Positions 49,058-61,370 are shown, counted from the first letter of the stretch. The stretch is DNA of 64,000 bases from Scleromitrula shiraiana (GCA_028455995.1 JABELC010000002.1:744001-808000), one strand, 5' to 3'. Notes: generated by a model from the sequence alone, not told the origin. Translations and numbers: made by a program.

Positions 49058-50873
49058 ATGCCCGACACCACGACTCGAGCGAAAATGGACCAGGGAAAGA
49101 AGGTAGAGACAGAAGCGACGATAGCTGCAAACGATTTAGTCGATGGCAGACTGCAAACCATGATGGTGGAGGACACTGGTGAAGGCGATCTCCAGCCGAA
49201 ATCAAATAAGCCACTTGCCTTCAAACTCGCATTTATAGGTCTTGCAGCTACGCTTTTGTATTCCAGGTAGATGCAACATCCCTTGGGGTTGCCCTTCCGT
49301 TAAGCACGCTGCAATTTTCTTCTCGGCCCACAAGTTATATAGGTTATCCATTGATCTCAACAACCTATTGGTTGTCATGTACGAAGCACATGGTCAGCGC
49401 ATGTCAGACACCTACAGGCTAATTTATAGATACCCTTATGAACAGTTGAGCTATCTCTCCGTTGCAAAGTTTCTGGGCTTTGAAGTTTCTTCCTCTTTCC
49501 TTCACTTGTACTTCCATCTCTTCATCTTACAAGATTATACACAGTTGTGTTGACTAACGTCCATACTGTCTCCAGACTATAGTAAAAGAATTGCACGAGC
49601 AAAGTTTGGAGAGCTTTTGGGCAAGCATATTCTATACATTATGTGGACTTATTACGCAACCACTTTGGGCTAGCATATCTGACACTTTTGGTCGAAATAT
49701 TGCTCTTTTTATATGTATAACATGCTTTTTCGTGGGTTCTATTGTGTTTGCTCTTGCCAGAGATATGAAAACGATTACTGTTGCGCGAGTTCTTGTAGGG
49801 GGGATCGATATTCTGGTTGAGATAATTGTTGCCGATACCACAACTCTGAAAGATCGTTCGTTTTACCTTGTATTAATGGGTATTCCGAATGCCATCGGTA
49901 ACATTTTGGGGCCTTCTGTTGGTGCAGTGTTTGCCAATTACGTTAGCTGGAGGTGTATTGGATGGATAGATTTACCAATTTTGGGGGTGGGCACACCTCT
50001 TCTAGTTTGTTTCCTCCATCTGCGACCAATTGAAACATCGCCCTCGGAAAACTTGAAAGGACTCGATTTGATAGGAATGGCACTTATGGTGACTGGCATT
50101 ACCTTGTTTTTTCTGCCACTAAGTTGGGCTGGTTCCTTGTTCTCATGGACTGCATGGGAGACGCTCTTTCCATTGTTCTTAGGTGCTGCATTAATGATTA
50201 TATTTGTAATATATGAAGCAAAGCCAACAAAGCCTATAGTATCCCATCGATTATTTCACTCTAGAACTGGAAATATGACCTTAGTGGGGGCATTTATACA
50301 TGGGATGGTTTTATTCTCTCTTCTACAGTATCTGCCTCTGACCTATCGGGCTGTGGTAATTTTACTTCCTACTAGTATTGTCAGTGTAGCTTTTGCGGCC
50401 ACTACAATGATGATGGTATCTGTATTGGTAGAGACGTATGGATCATACGATTTGGCTGGCTCATAATAATCCTGGGGACTGGTTTACTAGCACTATTTGA
50501 TGTATGGTCATCATCTTCAATGCGATTTGGGCTTCCAATTCTTTGGGGAGCTGACGTCTCCATACTTCTCATTCTTCTTCTCCCTATCCAGGCGAGTGTA
50601 AAAACCATTGACGATACCGGCCTAGCAATCGGGCAGTTGTTGACTATTTGTATGCTGTGGGGGTCGGGGGTCATTGGACTCACAGTGGCATCTACGACAT
50701 TTAGCTCCGTCTATTCTTCATGCACCTCCTCCGTCGAACTTACAGGAGAATGCGATCTTATAATTACAAATCTACAACGAGTAGTTGATGGCATTTGGAA
50801 ACAAATCTCAATTTCTTTTAAGTACTCCGCTTTGGATTCACTGTGGTTCATGAAGCCTGCAAATAAATTTTGA
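49058..50873 (+). pseudogene. Broken MFS transporter, TRI12/siderophore-type
   Basis: The sequence encodes parts of a 14-TM major facilitator of the fungal TRI12-like family, normally a plasma-membrane drug or metabolite exporter. 49058-49254 gives a polar N-terminus and the start of TM1 (KLAFIGLAATLL). Coding then continues in a different frame at about 49261-49303 (VDATSLGVALP). A 270-nt gap, perhaps an intron without a clean donor, leads to 49576-50400, which holds most of the helices, motif DTFGRN, VGGIDILVEIIVAD and GPSVGAVF. From about 50403 onward homology moves to a third frame (DVWIIRFGWLIIILG ... PIQASVKTIDDTGLAIGQLL), ending at 50873. In the family the part between TM11 and TM12 should be longer, so bases are also missing near 50350. 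Two frame breaks and a shortened loop argue for a non-functional gene. Confidence 0.75.
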
Positions 50874-51125
50874 AATGAAATAAAACAAATTTCAATATAT
50901 TCCAGACTTCCAGTATCCCGCTCCAGATTCGCTATAGTCATCAAGTCGTTGGGTTTTTCAAGTTTACCGTACCACCCTCATTGTTTCGATTTCTTATAAG
51001 TTCTCGATTTTTTCCTCATGAATTCTTGATTTCCTCGTACTCTTTATCACATACTAGTAATCAGCTTTTATTGACATCCAACCTCATAACTTCAATCCAT
51101 CAATTCTTTGCTATCCTACCAAGCT

Positions 51126-52092
51126 ATGACGACGATAACACGAACTGATGTATGTCACCATCCTAACTCAGACTGGACATTGCTAACAAACATGTAGAAG
51201 TAGTACACGTTGATTGACAAAAGGCCCTCCCCTGTCTCAGAAGTAAGATGCCACTTTTCATAATGTTCTTTCATTCGGTCTGCCAGCGCAGTCTCACATA
51301 CCTGGTGTAATCTCATGGTGCGAGTTGCAGTAGCACCCCCTACTCTGTGTTGTAGGCATGTAAGGCCTCCATGAATCTTTCAAGATGAAAAACCCGCCTA
51401 CTTTGTGTTGGGGGTTGCCTTCCTTACTTCATGGAGCAGTTGCCTTGTCTGATGCAAATATCTTGTTCTATTAGCGACTGAAAAACTCTAGCAGTCAAGT
51501 AAAAGCAGTTGGACGTTTGGGCTGCAGTTTTACCCAGATGGAGTGTTAGGAGCTTGTCTAGTACTGTGGCGCCGAGATTCTATCCGATGTATATCTAGAA
51601 CTTACCCCGCGATTGAATGAGACGTTTGCGAGATGCTGGACTATTTGGTTGGGTGTTGGTATCTTACTCAGCTGGTCTATATCTGCTGATATTTTTTTTA
51701 TATATAGGACAATCTTAGGGTTGCCAACCGTCGACGTGATGCGATGAGTTTAAACGCAATAGCAGCTTTACGTGCTGGTCAAGATGAAGCGGAGGATAGC
51801 GCGTCAATTTGGGAAGAAATCCCAATGCGGGCATCTGTAAGGTTTTCCCGTTTGATATAACTTCGAATGTTGTTACTGTTTTATCATTACGTTAACTAAT
51901 AATTATATAGAGAAGGGAGACACACCACAGTCTAAAAAATACCAGAAGGCACAACCCGAAATGGATTATGCTTATTGGGAGAGGAAGACCTATGCGATTA
52001 TGAAGGTAGTTTTGATTATTTGGACTGTTGTGTCCATTAATCTATCATTGTTCTATGCTTTTTTGAAAGATAAACCGAAGCTTGGGTTGTAG
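51126..52092 (+). CDS. Small putative tail-anchored membrane protein, four exons
   Basis: Not recognised. Exons 51126-51149, 51204-51242, 51708-51836 and 51913-52092 join in phase 0 to give 123 aa. The first two exons give MTTITRTD and YTLIDKRPSPVSE; the third gives a polar helix with ANRRRDAMSLNAIAAL and an acidic DEAEDSASIWEEIP. The fourth has YWERKTYAIMK, then one hydrophobic segment (VVLIIWTVVSINLSLFYAFL) and an eight-residue tail (KDKPKLGL). A single C-terminal TM with a short basic tail is the layout of tail-anchored proteins. Intron 2 would be 465 nt, long for this genome region, and could hide another exon. The last acceptor (GAG) is not ideal. Coding support rests on frame continuity only. 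Confidence 0.5.
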
Positions 52093-53422
52093 GTCTTTGA
52101 CTTAGAGTTCCTATCATTTTGAGATGGAGAGTTGTAAGATAGAAATTATAAAGAAATCGCTACCATTTTGCAGCTTGTGTATCTATGTTGTTTATAGTTG
52201 ATTTAATCTTGGTCAAGTGCCACTATAAATTTCCTTTTCTCTTGTTATCTAAATATCTAAATATCTAAAGATAATAGGTATCATTTTTATTTTTCTCTAT
52301 GTTGCTTTGCCACTTCTCATTACTGCTAATGCTCTTAAGACTCGCCCTCTGCTTGCAAATGAAAAAAAAAAATCTTATGTTTATTGGAAGTACATTGATC
52401 ATGGCTTATCCAGTTCTTGATGGTGCAAGTACTCACATCCGATTTGCAATTTCTACCTTAGGCAACTATCATAATATTATTGGCATGAAGTATCTAGGGT
52501 TGAGGATGAAATACACAACACCAAAGCAATTTTGTAGATAACATCAATACTGCTCAAAGATCGCATGCACGCGAAACATGACCTACTAGATGTGTCGATT
52601 AACCAGATCAGCTACCCCGCTATGCCTTTCGATATGGATGGTTACACAACTAGATTCTACCTTCACATGTTTGTCCCTTGAGATGTATGCCGAGGATTAC
52701 ACAACGGATGATAGATTTGCGGATTAATTATCCATCTGCTAGTAGGAATCTTTCGGGCGACGCCGATAATAGATTCCTGATAACGTATGTACGACGGAAT
52801 CTGCAAATTGTTCAAATACTCTAGGTGTGCCGGAATCATATCCGATATGTTCGACGTGGAGTCTTGGTTCATCAGTTTACTTCGGCACACTAATTTCTGG
52901 GGTATTAATATAGCGGCAGACATAACATTCATAAGAATCCTCTTGGGGAATATCATTGTGGGGTATTTGAAGGGGCGGTTCGATGACACCCTATAAAGCC
53001 TCGAAGAATATCAGCCCCGGTGCACAATTTTTCAATTAAAGGAAGGTAGACAGAGCTCTACCAGAGATGAAGTTAGCATCTAATGGGACAGTGGCGGTTT
53101 ACACATAATACGGGCTTTTGATAGGGATGATTCTGGTAAATGTATTCATGAAGAGGGCTAATTGGCTACTTCTAGAATAATATCGTTGCTGATTAACAAG
53201 GTTACCCCCCATTTTCCCCAGTCAATTATTTCTATTACGGGTCAATGTAATACAAGAAAGCATCTCGTGGACTACATTGTCCGATTCAGAGGGTATAATG
53301 CCCTCTAATTTGTGATATTGATCTTTCAAGTTTAGATGATAATATATGTACTCAACTACAGCGACGGGTCGTCAAGACATGACTTCATTTCACACTGTTC
53401 ATTTGTTGTATCGCAGCTCAAA
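52093..53422. other. Intergenic region, possible gene relics
   Basis: 1.3 kb with no complete gene. Around 52290-52540 two frames look protein-like: one has a hydrophobic start with LYVALPLLITANALKTRPLL, and the next frame gives STHIRFAISTLGNYHNIIG. They do not join through an obvious intron and I cannot identify a family. This may be a decayed gene. Confidence 0.4.
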
Positions 53423-55517
53423 ATGAAATCGTTCTTCGTTTTATTCGTATCCTTTGTAGTCTTTACATGCTCTTATGCTTCGGTCCTTGTCAAAAATGAC
53501 CTTGCAAGCGATATCTGGGCCGACATAAAGGCAGCAACCACTTGTCTTGGTTGCGACGTAAGTAGCCTTTTTTTGTCTGCGAAGCTCTGAACTTCTGTAC
53601 TTTTGTAGTTGCATTAGTGAATTCAGAGGTCTAGTCTATTCTGAAGGCGCCAAACACAATGCTAATATAGCGACTCACTTCTAGACCATTCTGCTACTTC
53701 TTAAAGGTATCGCAGAATTGGGAGATGGTGCTTTTGTTGCAACCTTGACCGAAATTTGCAAAATTGCCGGTGTGAGTCTTCTAATACCTTTGTGAATCTT
53801 ATGTCACTGACAGACTATTAGATTGATGATTCTGATGTGTGTGCTGGAGCAATTGGTCTCGAAGGACCAATCATTGCAAATTCTCTGAGACAAATGACTA
53901 TACAATCGAAGACCTCCGAGTTATTCTGCATTAGATTCTTTGGATTATGTAGCTATCCAGCTGTTACATCATACACAGTCCCGTTTCCCTCGCCTAAACC
54001 TTCGACTCAGCGCCCAGCTGTTAGCGGCCAAGCACCTTTGAAAGTTGTACACTTCAGTGACATCCACGTAGATCCATTCTACGAAACTGGAGCGAATTAC
54101 AACTGCACAAAACCCATCTGCTGCCGACCATATACAACAGCAGATGCGCCGGGCAACAATCAATTTCCAGCTGGTGCATATGGTAATTACCAATGCGACG
54201 CTCCCATAAGTTTAGAGGAGAGTATGTATGCGGCTATCAAGCAGGTTGCTCCTGATGCGATAGCAACTTTGTTCACTGGTGATATTGTTGATCACGCTGT
54301 TTGGCTTACCAATGCGACTCAAAATATCAAAGATATAAACGATGTATATAGTCGAATGTCAGGTTTAAACCATGTAGTTGGAACAGCTGGGAATCACGAA
54401 TCTTCACCCGCCAATGCCTTCCCACCAACAGCACTGGGAGTTACTGATCAACAATGGGTCTATGACACCTTGTCTGCAGATTGGTCGAGTTTGGTTGGTG
54501 AAAGTGCAGAAGCTGCGAGTAGTTTTGGTGCTTACTCAACCCTATTGCCAGGAGGAAAGCTGCTCATTATTTCTATTAATACGAACCTTTATTTCACAGA
54601 GAATTATTGGTTGTACGAGAAGACCATGGAGAAAGATCCTTCGGGGCAGTTGGCATGGTTGGTAAACCAACTACAGAGTGCTGAAACAGCAAAACAAAGG
54701 GTTTACATCATTGGACATGGCCCTCTAGGACGTAGTGATATCTTTCACGATGGATCTAATTACTTCAATCAGATTGTCAATCGGTATTCCGCGACCATCG
54801 CGGCTCTATTCTTCGGTGAGTCATTGGGTTAGTACCATAAATTGTCTGCTAACAATCCTAGGCCATACACATTATGATCAGTTTGAAATAGGTTACAGTT
54901 CTTACTCAGCCCAAACTGCTGCCAACGCCCTCGAAGTATCTTATATTGCCCCATCCATGACACCAACGTCAGGTTATCCTGCCTTCCGTGTCTATAGCGT
55001 CGATCCCGTTACCTACGGTGTCCTTGACTTCACCACCTACATCGCAGACATGACATTAACTGGACAAAAAACCTCCGCCCCAACATGGAAACCCTACTAT
55101 TCTGCCAAAGCAACCTATGGTCCTCTCGTAACACCTCCTCTCACCTCTCTAACTGCAGAACTTACCCCAGCATTCTGGCATAATGTTACCACGGTTCTAG
55201 CGAGCAATGCAACGGCATTTAATGGCTATTATGCCCGCAAGAGTAGAGGATACAACACAGCAGCCTGTACTGGAACTTGTGCTACAACGGAGATTTGTCA
55301 AATGAGAGCTATGGAAGCACAATACAATTGTGCGACCATTACCCCAGGAATTACTTTTAGTAAGAGAGACGAGGGAAGGTTGAAGAGAAACTTGGGGGTC
55401 ATTGAGAAAAATGAGTGTGAAGGTAGTGAGATGAGGAGGATTTTGGCAAGTATAGTTGCCAAAGACGGGTTGCTAGAAGAGGCAGCGGATAAGGCGAGGT
55501 TGAAGTACAAGGCATGA
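53423..55517 (+). CDS. Secreted acid sphingomyelinase (sphingomyelin phosphodiesterase)
   Basis: An acid sphingomyelinase-type phosphodiesterase, which splits sphingolipids to ceramide and a phosphorylated head group and works in the lumen or outside the cell. Exons are 53423-53557, 53685-53771, 53822-54815 and 54862-55517, giving about 623 aa. Residues 1-19 are a signal peptide (MKSFFVLFVSFVVFTCSYA). A saposin-B-type region with paired cysteines (CLGC, EICKIAG, DVCAG) covers about 40-110 across the first introns. The calcineurin-like metallophosphatase domain follows, with HFSDIHVDP, FTGDIVDH, GTAGNHES, IIGHGPLG and the final GHTHYDQ split by intron 3. These supply the metal-binding Asp, Asn and His residues. 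The C-terminal part has several NxT sites and cysteines usual for the family. Fungal substrates are probably not sphingomyelin itself. Confidence 0.93.
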
Positions 55518-55766
55518 TGGGATATACTAGGCAAATAATATAACATCGGACTGGTACATATGTACTCGGAGGACCGTTGATAATCATTAAAGCACAAAAA
55601 TGCTATCTGTCTTAGTTATGAATTGAGTTAATTTACGCTGGGCTACTCAAAGTGAGGATTATAATATACAAACTAAAACAAATTCTCTAATCGCTCTGAG
55701 TGATCTCTCACATCATTATGATCAATTTGCCATGCCACTATATTCAACCGGCAGACAAACATCACC

Positions 55767-57618
55767 CTACAAAGAAACCTTCCCATATTGATTTCTTGTA
55801 ATCCTTGTTATATAAGATTTCGCGGTTTCACAGAAGTTTCCATCAACCAACTTGAAACTTCTCAACTCAGAATTCTCAAATCCACGTATTCCAAGCCCAT
55901 TTCCAGTCAAGGGAACTAAGTGACAGATATTAGCCTCACTCCACATAAACCTCCAAGAAGACACCCAATTTCAGCTAAAGACTTACGATTCAACAAATTG
56001 CTCAAGAAACTTCCATGTGAAACAACCGCAATATGTATATCATCTGGAAGAATTCCACCTCCCCATATCGCTTTCCGTGGAGCTTGTCCCCCAAAGTTAA
56101 CACCCTTCCACATCCCACCCCCATCCACCAATATCTTTGCAATCTTCTTCAGCGCCGCTTTGACATTTTTGGCTCTAGCCAGAGTGTCTATCTTCAAGAC
56201 AGGGGGTTCGGGGGCCACGACACTGAAATCGACGCCCTGTACCCCAAATTGTTCCTGAAGATCTGAAAGCTCCTTTCGTTTGTTGCATCCCCAAATACCA
56301 CTTTCTCTGAGTTCGTCATATGCGATTATCTTGGGTGTGGGTGAGCTGGATGACTTGGAGGTAAAGGCGAGAAGGGCCGTTTCGATGGTGCGGGATAGAG
56401 ATGAGGTGAGAATTACGGAGGGGGTCGGGTAGTGATCTTTAAAATGAGAGAAGAGTGCACGACTTTGTTCAATGCCCTTGGGAGTCAAGGAAGGATCTCG
56501 AATTTCGAAGGATTTGGTGTTTGTTTTTCCTGTTTCCCCATCGTGGCCAACGTTGTGATAAGCCTATGGTTAGAATCACGCCATTAGCACAATTGTTCAT
56601 ACATTAATCTGTGGTTTAGACCGGGAACCTTTGAGACAGAGATAAGAATTTTGTAACTTACGTGTCCGTGGCGAATGAAATGAAAATAGACGGTGGGCTC
56701 TGGATCAGTAAAGAGGATGTCTTTCAGGCGTTTGCATATATTTTTCTTTTTGCGGCATGGAGGATTTAGTGCACCAGTCAACTCTGTACTGTGGATCTGA
56801 TTTTTGTTTTGCGATACTTTCTGCTTCTTTAAGGGTAGAGAGGCACTTTCCGAAGTAGAGATATCATGCTTTCGGGGTTCTAGTGTTGCCTCCTGTGAAT
56901 AATTGGCCACTGGTTTCGAAACTTGCGAATCGGAAGACGCGCTGCTGGGATCAGTAGAAGATGCTTCTTGATGCACGGAATTTTGCGCAGACGAACGTTC
57001 AGTTGTATTAACAGATCTTTCCTCTATGTCATTCAATTTTGCCAGACTTGTTTCCGAAGACGGTTCTGTATTCAAATCTGATTCTGCAGTTGCCCAATCC
57101 AATAGAAGCTTGGACAGTTCTAAGTTGTCGTCAAAACAGTCTTCCTCTTGGGACGAGGAAGATGAGTTTTGACGATTGTCATAATGATCTGTAGAACTCT
57201 CAGAGCTATCTATATCTGCATCGTAATTTATAGGTTGGTCCATATCCACGTCCAAATCGGAAACTATGGAGTCTCTTCGTTTTGTTTTATTGACCTTAGG
57301 AGATTCCAACAAGATGAATGGCGATAAACTTTCGCGGACAGCTTCGGTATTGATATTTGTTGGATAATTACTCTTGAGTATTGGAAGGCTTGAAGAGTTA
57401 TTGATTGTACTGGATGCCCATGGGAGAACTTCTTCTTGATTAATGAAACCATTCCGTTCTGAAACTAATACACCTGTAAGTGGGCATTCAAAAGTCATTT
57501 TGCTATCCTCAGTATTGTTTCGACATGCCCATGATCTGGGTAAATAATCATCCAAAATAGAATAACAATTGTATGTATTTGCGGTGAATAACGCACCTTT
57601 AGTACTGTCTTCAGCCAT
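55767..57618 (-). CDS. Histidine-phosphatase (phosphoglycerate-mutase-like) protein with long disordered N-terminus
   Basis: Exons are 57618-56662, 56563-55987 and 55915-55767, giving about 560 aa. Residues 1-310 are Ser/Asp/Glu-rich and probably disordered, with stretches such as SSSSSQEEDCFDD. The catalytic domain begins with VYFHFIRHGH; R316-H317-G318 is the phosphate-accepting RHG motif, and the exon ends right after it. Exon 2 continues AYHNVGHDGET, RDPSLTPKG, LTSSLSRTIETALLAF and the second histidine in AVVSHGSF. The domain is about 250 aa, as in related fungal PGAM-like phosphatases, so the ~310-residue extension is extra. The exact substrate cannot be told. The last intron acceptor is chosen by phase and is the least certain junction. 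Confidence 0.85.
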
Positions 57619-59720
57619 GGTTTGTACACAGCACGGTCCTAGAATTCAATTGTTGATGGTAGAGAATATATCGCACTAAATCGAATTGAATCGCATCTCT
57701 TCGACAAAATCGGAGGAGAAACAGCGAGTTCTTTTAATTATAAAACAGCAGGTGATAATATAAAAATAAAACTTGGTGGCTGGACATGTTATATAGAAGC
57801 TCTTTAGTTTACTGTTAGAAATTAAATTTTTGATCAAATTAGCGTGGGCTCCTCTACTGTTAGGAAAGTACGCGGGCAGGAATGGTGAAGTGCGAACGTA
57901 ATAAAACTCAATATCGTCCGATATTCATGAAGACCGCGTTTCGGGAAATCTCTCTACTTATTGTTACATTCCCATAAATTCACCAAAAGGATAAATATCG
58001 AATGTCTGTGAAATTCTTTCACTTATCTTAAATTGTATACAGTGATAGTGAACCCGACTGCTCGTTTATAAATACCAGCACAGTAGTAGCAAAACATTGA
58101 TATATAGAACAGCATAACAACATCCACAACGCAATGCCATCGAGTAGTATCTCTACAAATTGAGTGACAATATCACGGACAATAATAATAGCAGTTGAAA
58201 TCAAGAGAAGCATATTTTTAAGCATAAAAACCTCTACACTTTGAGTTTACATTGGCCAATAAAGATATATTAATGATAGTACATGAGAGCAAATGGACAA
58301 AAGCAAAAATACGATACCTTAGAACATGAAGGTCTAACTGAATAATTTAAATACAATTGAAGTATCTTCAATCCAGATTGTCCTTGGATTCAATCTTCTG
58401 CTGGATGTTCCATTTGCACACTGGCACACAAGGCTGCTGGAAGCCAAGAATACTCTAGTAACTCCTACTAGATTGCCTGGTGAAGAGAAGATTGTATACC
58501 AGTATGGGTGGATATAAGAAGAACCTTAGATAAAACTGGCTAGCCGACGTCTGTCCAATAAAAAGGGAGAGTTAAAGGGCAATTTGGTGATCTACTAATG
58601 CGAATTTAAGTCAACAACCATCCATTTATCGATAGCAAATCAGATCCATAGATAATAGACACACAGCTATACAAAACAGAATGGGCTACTCCCAACAGGA
58701 GCAATTTGGGCAGCAGGAAGGTTGAAAGTTGGTGAAGCTTTCGTTACTAGTATTACCAGTCATATCTTGAACAAACAAATTAAACTCGCTCATTATGTAG
58801 TGGGCAACTATGCTTCACAGTTTTGGAAACCAACTTGCGTTGTTTAGTAGAGAAGGTGCTGCTCCAGTATGCTAGCTACCCATTGCGTATAAAGATGAAG
58901 AAGGAACTAATGAAAATCATGATTGTAACCTTATACCCCCATAATTCTATCTTTCCACACTTATCAAGTGCAACAGTCACTGAGTTTCAGCAGAAATAAT
59001 GCGAATTATATAATGATGTATGAGAGCTCGTAGTAGCCCTATAGGAGTAAAGGTTGAGATGGAATGAAGTTCAAAATCAAGTGAATTGATGTTAGAAAAT
59101 GATATTCAACTCATATATTTTATCCCTGCTAGCTTTGTAAGCACACTGACTATGCCGCTTGTAGCTAGTGTAGCACGCGTGCTTACTCAGCAGAAGGCAC
59201 AACTACGACCCTTCTTTACCTTGTCCCAATACAGCGCTGCCACAAGCATCCTGATCCTGATCTGAAGCTCAAAGCTCTTGTTCAATATGTGCAGAACTTA
59301 GAAAACATTCTGCGACCTCCCAGTATCGTGCCAAACAGAGTCCGTGTCCGGTAATAATATGCACGGGTGTATATCTCTACTTTCGTATAGATCTGAGTAA
59401 GCTCCGCTCTAACTCGCTCAGCGTGGGGTTTCTTGCACCGCTTTTACACCGAGAAAAGATTGTGCTCGGATGTATTATATATGAAGGAGCTTCTTTCTTA
59501 CATTATTTAGAAACCGCGCGGCTCTACTTGTAACATAGATGCAAATTTCGTACATTGGTCACAAAAATCCAGATCAGATGTCCACGGGTATATAAGATTT
59601 AGATAGATGCAGTGAGTTCTCGAAATATGGGTTCATATTTTCAAGTTGTGGTGCTTGCTCCCAGGTTTCTTTTAGTTGGCGTTGCTTGCTCTAATAAACA
59701 ATCCTAATATTCTCTCCAAC
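57619..59720. other. Intergenic region between the histidine phosphatase and the glycosyltransferase
   Basis: 2.1 kb between divergent starts with no supported gene. The minus-strand frame at 58028-58225 is hydrophobic but has no other evidence. TATATAA at 59590-59595 lies about 130 bp before the glycosyltransferase start and could be its core promoter. Confidence 0.5.
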
Positions 59721-60860
59721 ATGGGAGCAATCATTCCATTTAATAACCCAAAGAGGGCACCACAAGCTGGCTTTGTAGCAATCGCCATTCTCATAATCTT
59801 AAGGACGTTCGGTCATTTCCTATTTCAACCCCAATCCTATTCTATTTCTTCTCCACTCCTGCAAACCCTACCAAGCAAGAACCGCGAAGTTATACCCAAT
59901 ATCATTCATTATGTTTGGAATACAAAGAACCCCTCGCTGGATATGAAGCTTGGGTTCGAGTTGTTTCTTACCTTATATTCTTCCCACCTATATTTTCGAC
60001 CAGAGAAAATCTATCTGCATACGGATGCATACCCAGAGATCGTTGAACGCGCAAGATATTCATCAGATACCTGGACACGTTTGATCACCAACCTACCTTT
60101 TCTTGAAGTACATTATGTCGCCACACCAACCCATACCAAAACCGGCAAAGAAATCCGGGATGTAAAACATCGATCGGAGTTCATACGGACAGAAGTTCTC
60201 AAGGAGATGGGTGGTATCTATATGGACCTGGATGTTTTTCCAATTCGAGATGTCAAATCCCTGAGGGAAAGCGGATTTAATAACGTTTTTGGAGAAGTAT
60301 CAGATGGTACATGCAATTTTGGAATCATGTTTTGCAAGAAAGGCACTGTGTTATTTGAGATCATGAAAGAGGAAATGCACAATGCATTCGATGGTGCTCC
60401 AGAAACACACAGCACGATACTTCTCTCACGTTTGGCCAACAAACTTAGTGCCTTACCGAACGAAGTTTTGATCCTGGGGCGGAACGCATTCCGTTCAGAC
60501 ATGAGCCGCAATAACGCTCGGGGGTTATTCCAATCACACCTAGAAACGGAAACTACATCTATGTCCAATGATGGATCATCATCATCATCATCAATTCCCA
60601 TCAACCCCGGCGATGCAATGCGATGGTGGGAGAGTCGGAAGGAGAAACCCGCTGACTGGGTAGTGGATTACTCAAGTTCCTACTTCATGCAAGCTTCTTC
60701 TGATAGTAGAACTAAAGTGGACGGTTGGGATGGTGAAATAACATTGGAGTATGTTCTAGAGAGACGAAGCAATTATGCACTCATAGTGTATCCCGCAATT
60801 GCTCATGCTATCAGGGCCGGATATCTTGAGGGCATTGCATCTACCATGGAGATAGGTTGA
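59721..60860 (+). CDS. Glycosyltransferase with DXD motif (OCH1/capsular-polysaccharide type)
   Basis: A type II membrane glycosyltransferase of the DXD sugar-binding family (OCH1-related, GT32-like), expected in the Golgi. From the ATG at 59721 it is 379 aa in one exon; the frame is open 45 nt further but has no earlier ATG. A TM anchor covers about residues 16-35 (AGFVAIAILIILRTFGHFLF). The family pattern follows: IPNIIHYVWNTKN, then KHRSEFIRTEVLKEMGGIYMDLDVFP with D169-x-D171 binding the metal and sugar nucleotide. FGIMFCKKG and TGP-like regions come later. A serine run encoded by (TCA)n (SSSSS, 60577-60593) sits in a loop near residue 290. Acceptor and linkage are unknown. Confidence 0.88.
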   Translation: MGAIIPFNNPKRAPQAGFVAIAILIILRTFGHFLFQPQSYSISSPLLQTLPSKNREVIPNIIHYVWNTKNPSLDMKLGFELFLTLYSSHLYFRPEKIYLHTDAYPEIVERARYSSDTWTRLITNLPFLEVHYVATPTHTKTGKEIRDVKHRSEFIRTEVLKEMGGIYMDLDVFPIRDVKSLRESGFNNVFGEVSDGTCNFGIMFCKKGTVLFEIMKEEMHNAFDGAPETHSTILLSRLANKLSALPNEVLILGRNAFRSDMSRNNARGLFQSHLETETTSMSNDGSSSSSSIPINPGDAMRWWESRKEKPADWVVDYSSSYFMQASSDSRTKVDGWDGEITLEYVLERRSNYALIVYPAIAHAIRAGYLEGIASTMEIG

Positions 60861-61370
60861 TAAGGATTAATATTTATAAATTAAGTTCACATTTCAAGCA
60901 ATCGTGCTAGTTCACACTTATACTCATGCTCCGCCGAAGGAGTTACCGCAAAGATTCCATTATCTTTCTTCAAGCATTATTAGTAGTTTATACCCTAAAT
61001 CTCAATCTTCTTGTTGGTTTTCTTGGATATTCATTCCTCTCCATAAAACTCAACTTTCCCGGAGTTATCTCTCACAAAATAAATGCAATGGAGAAGTCAT
61101 GGTGAGAAAGATCATTTGCATAAGATTCTTGGTAGTGCCCCAATCATAAAAGTCTATAGCATTCTAAGATCTGAGAATTGATTAAATCCTATCCTCACTA
61201 ACAATCCAATCCGAAATCTCCTTTTCAGCCATAGAGGTTTGTAGCTCATCATGAATCAAAGTCCCAAACACCTATAATTCAGTCCCTGGCTATTTTCCAT
61301 TACACAAACGATCCCAGTATCCCCAGCTCCATCTCATTCGACTGTCTTCCAATCTGTTTCCCTCCACATC
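60861..61370. other. Convergent 3' intergenic region
   Basis: 510 bp between the 3' ends of the glycosyltransferase and the small cysteine-rich gene. No gene is seen. Confidence 0.5.

Noticed and set aside
58028..58225. 65-aa hydrophobic open frame, minus strand
   Set aside because: AT-rich DNA often gives hydrophobic short frames. There is no homology or splice support.
59676..59720. Upstream start for the glycosyltransferase
   Set aside because: The extra 15 codons begin with TTG. The first ATG at 59721 leaves a normal type II membrane protein.
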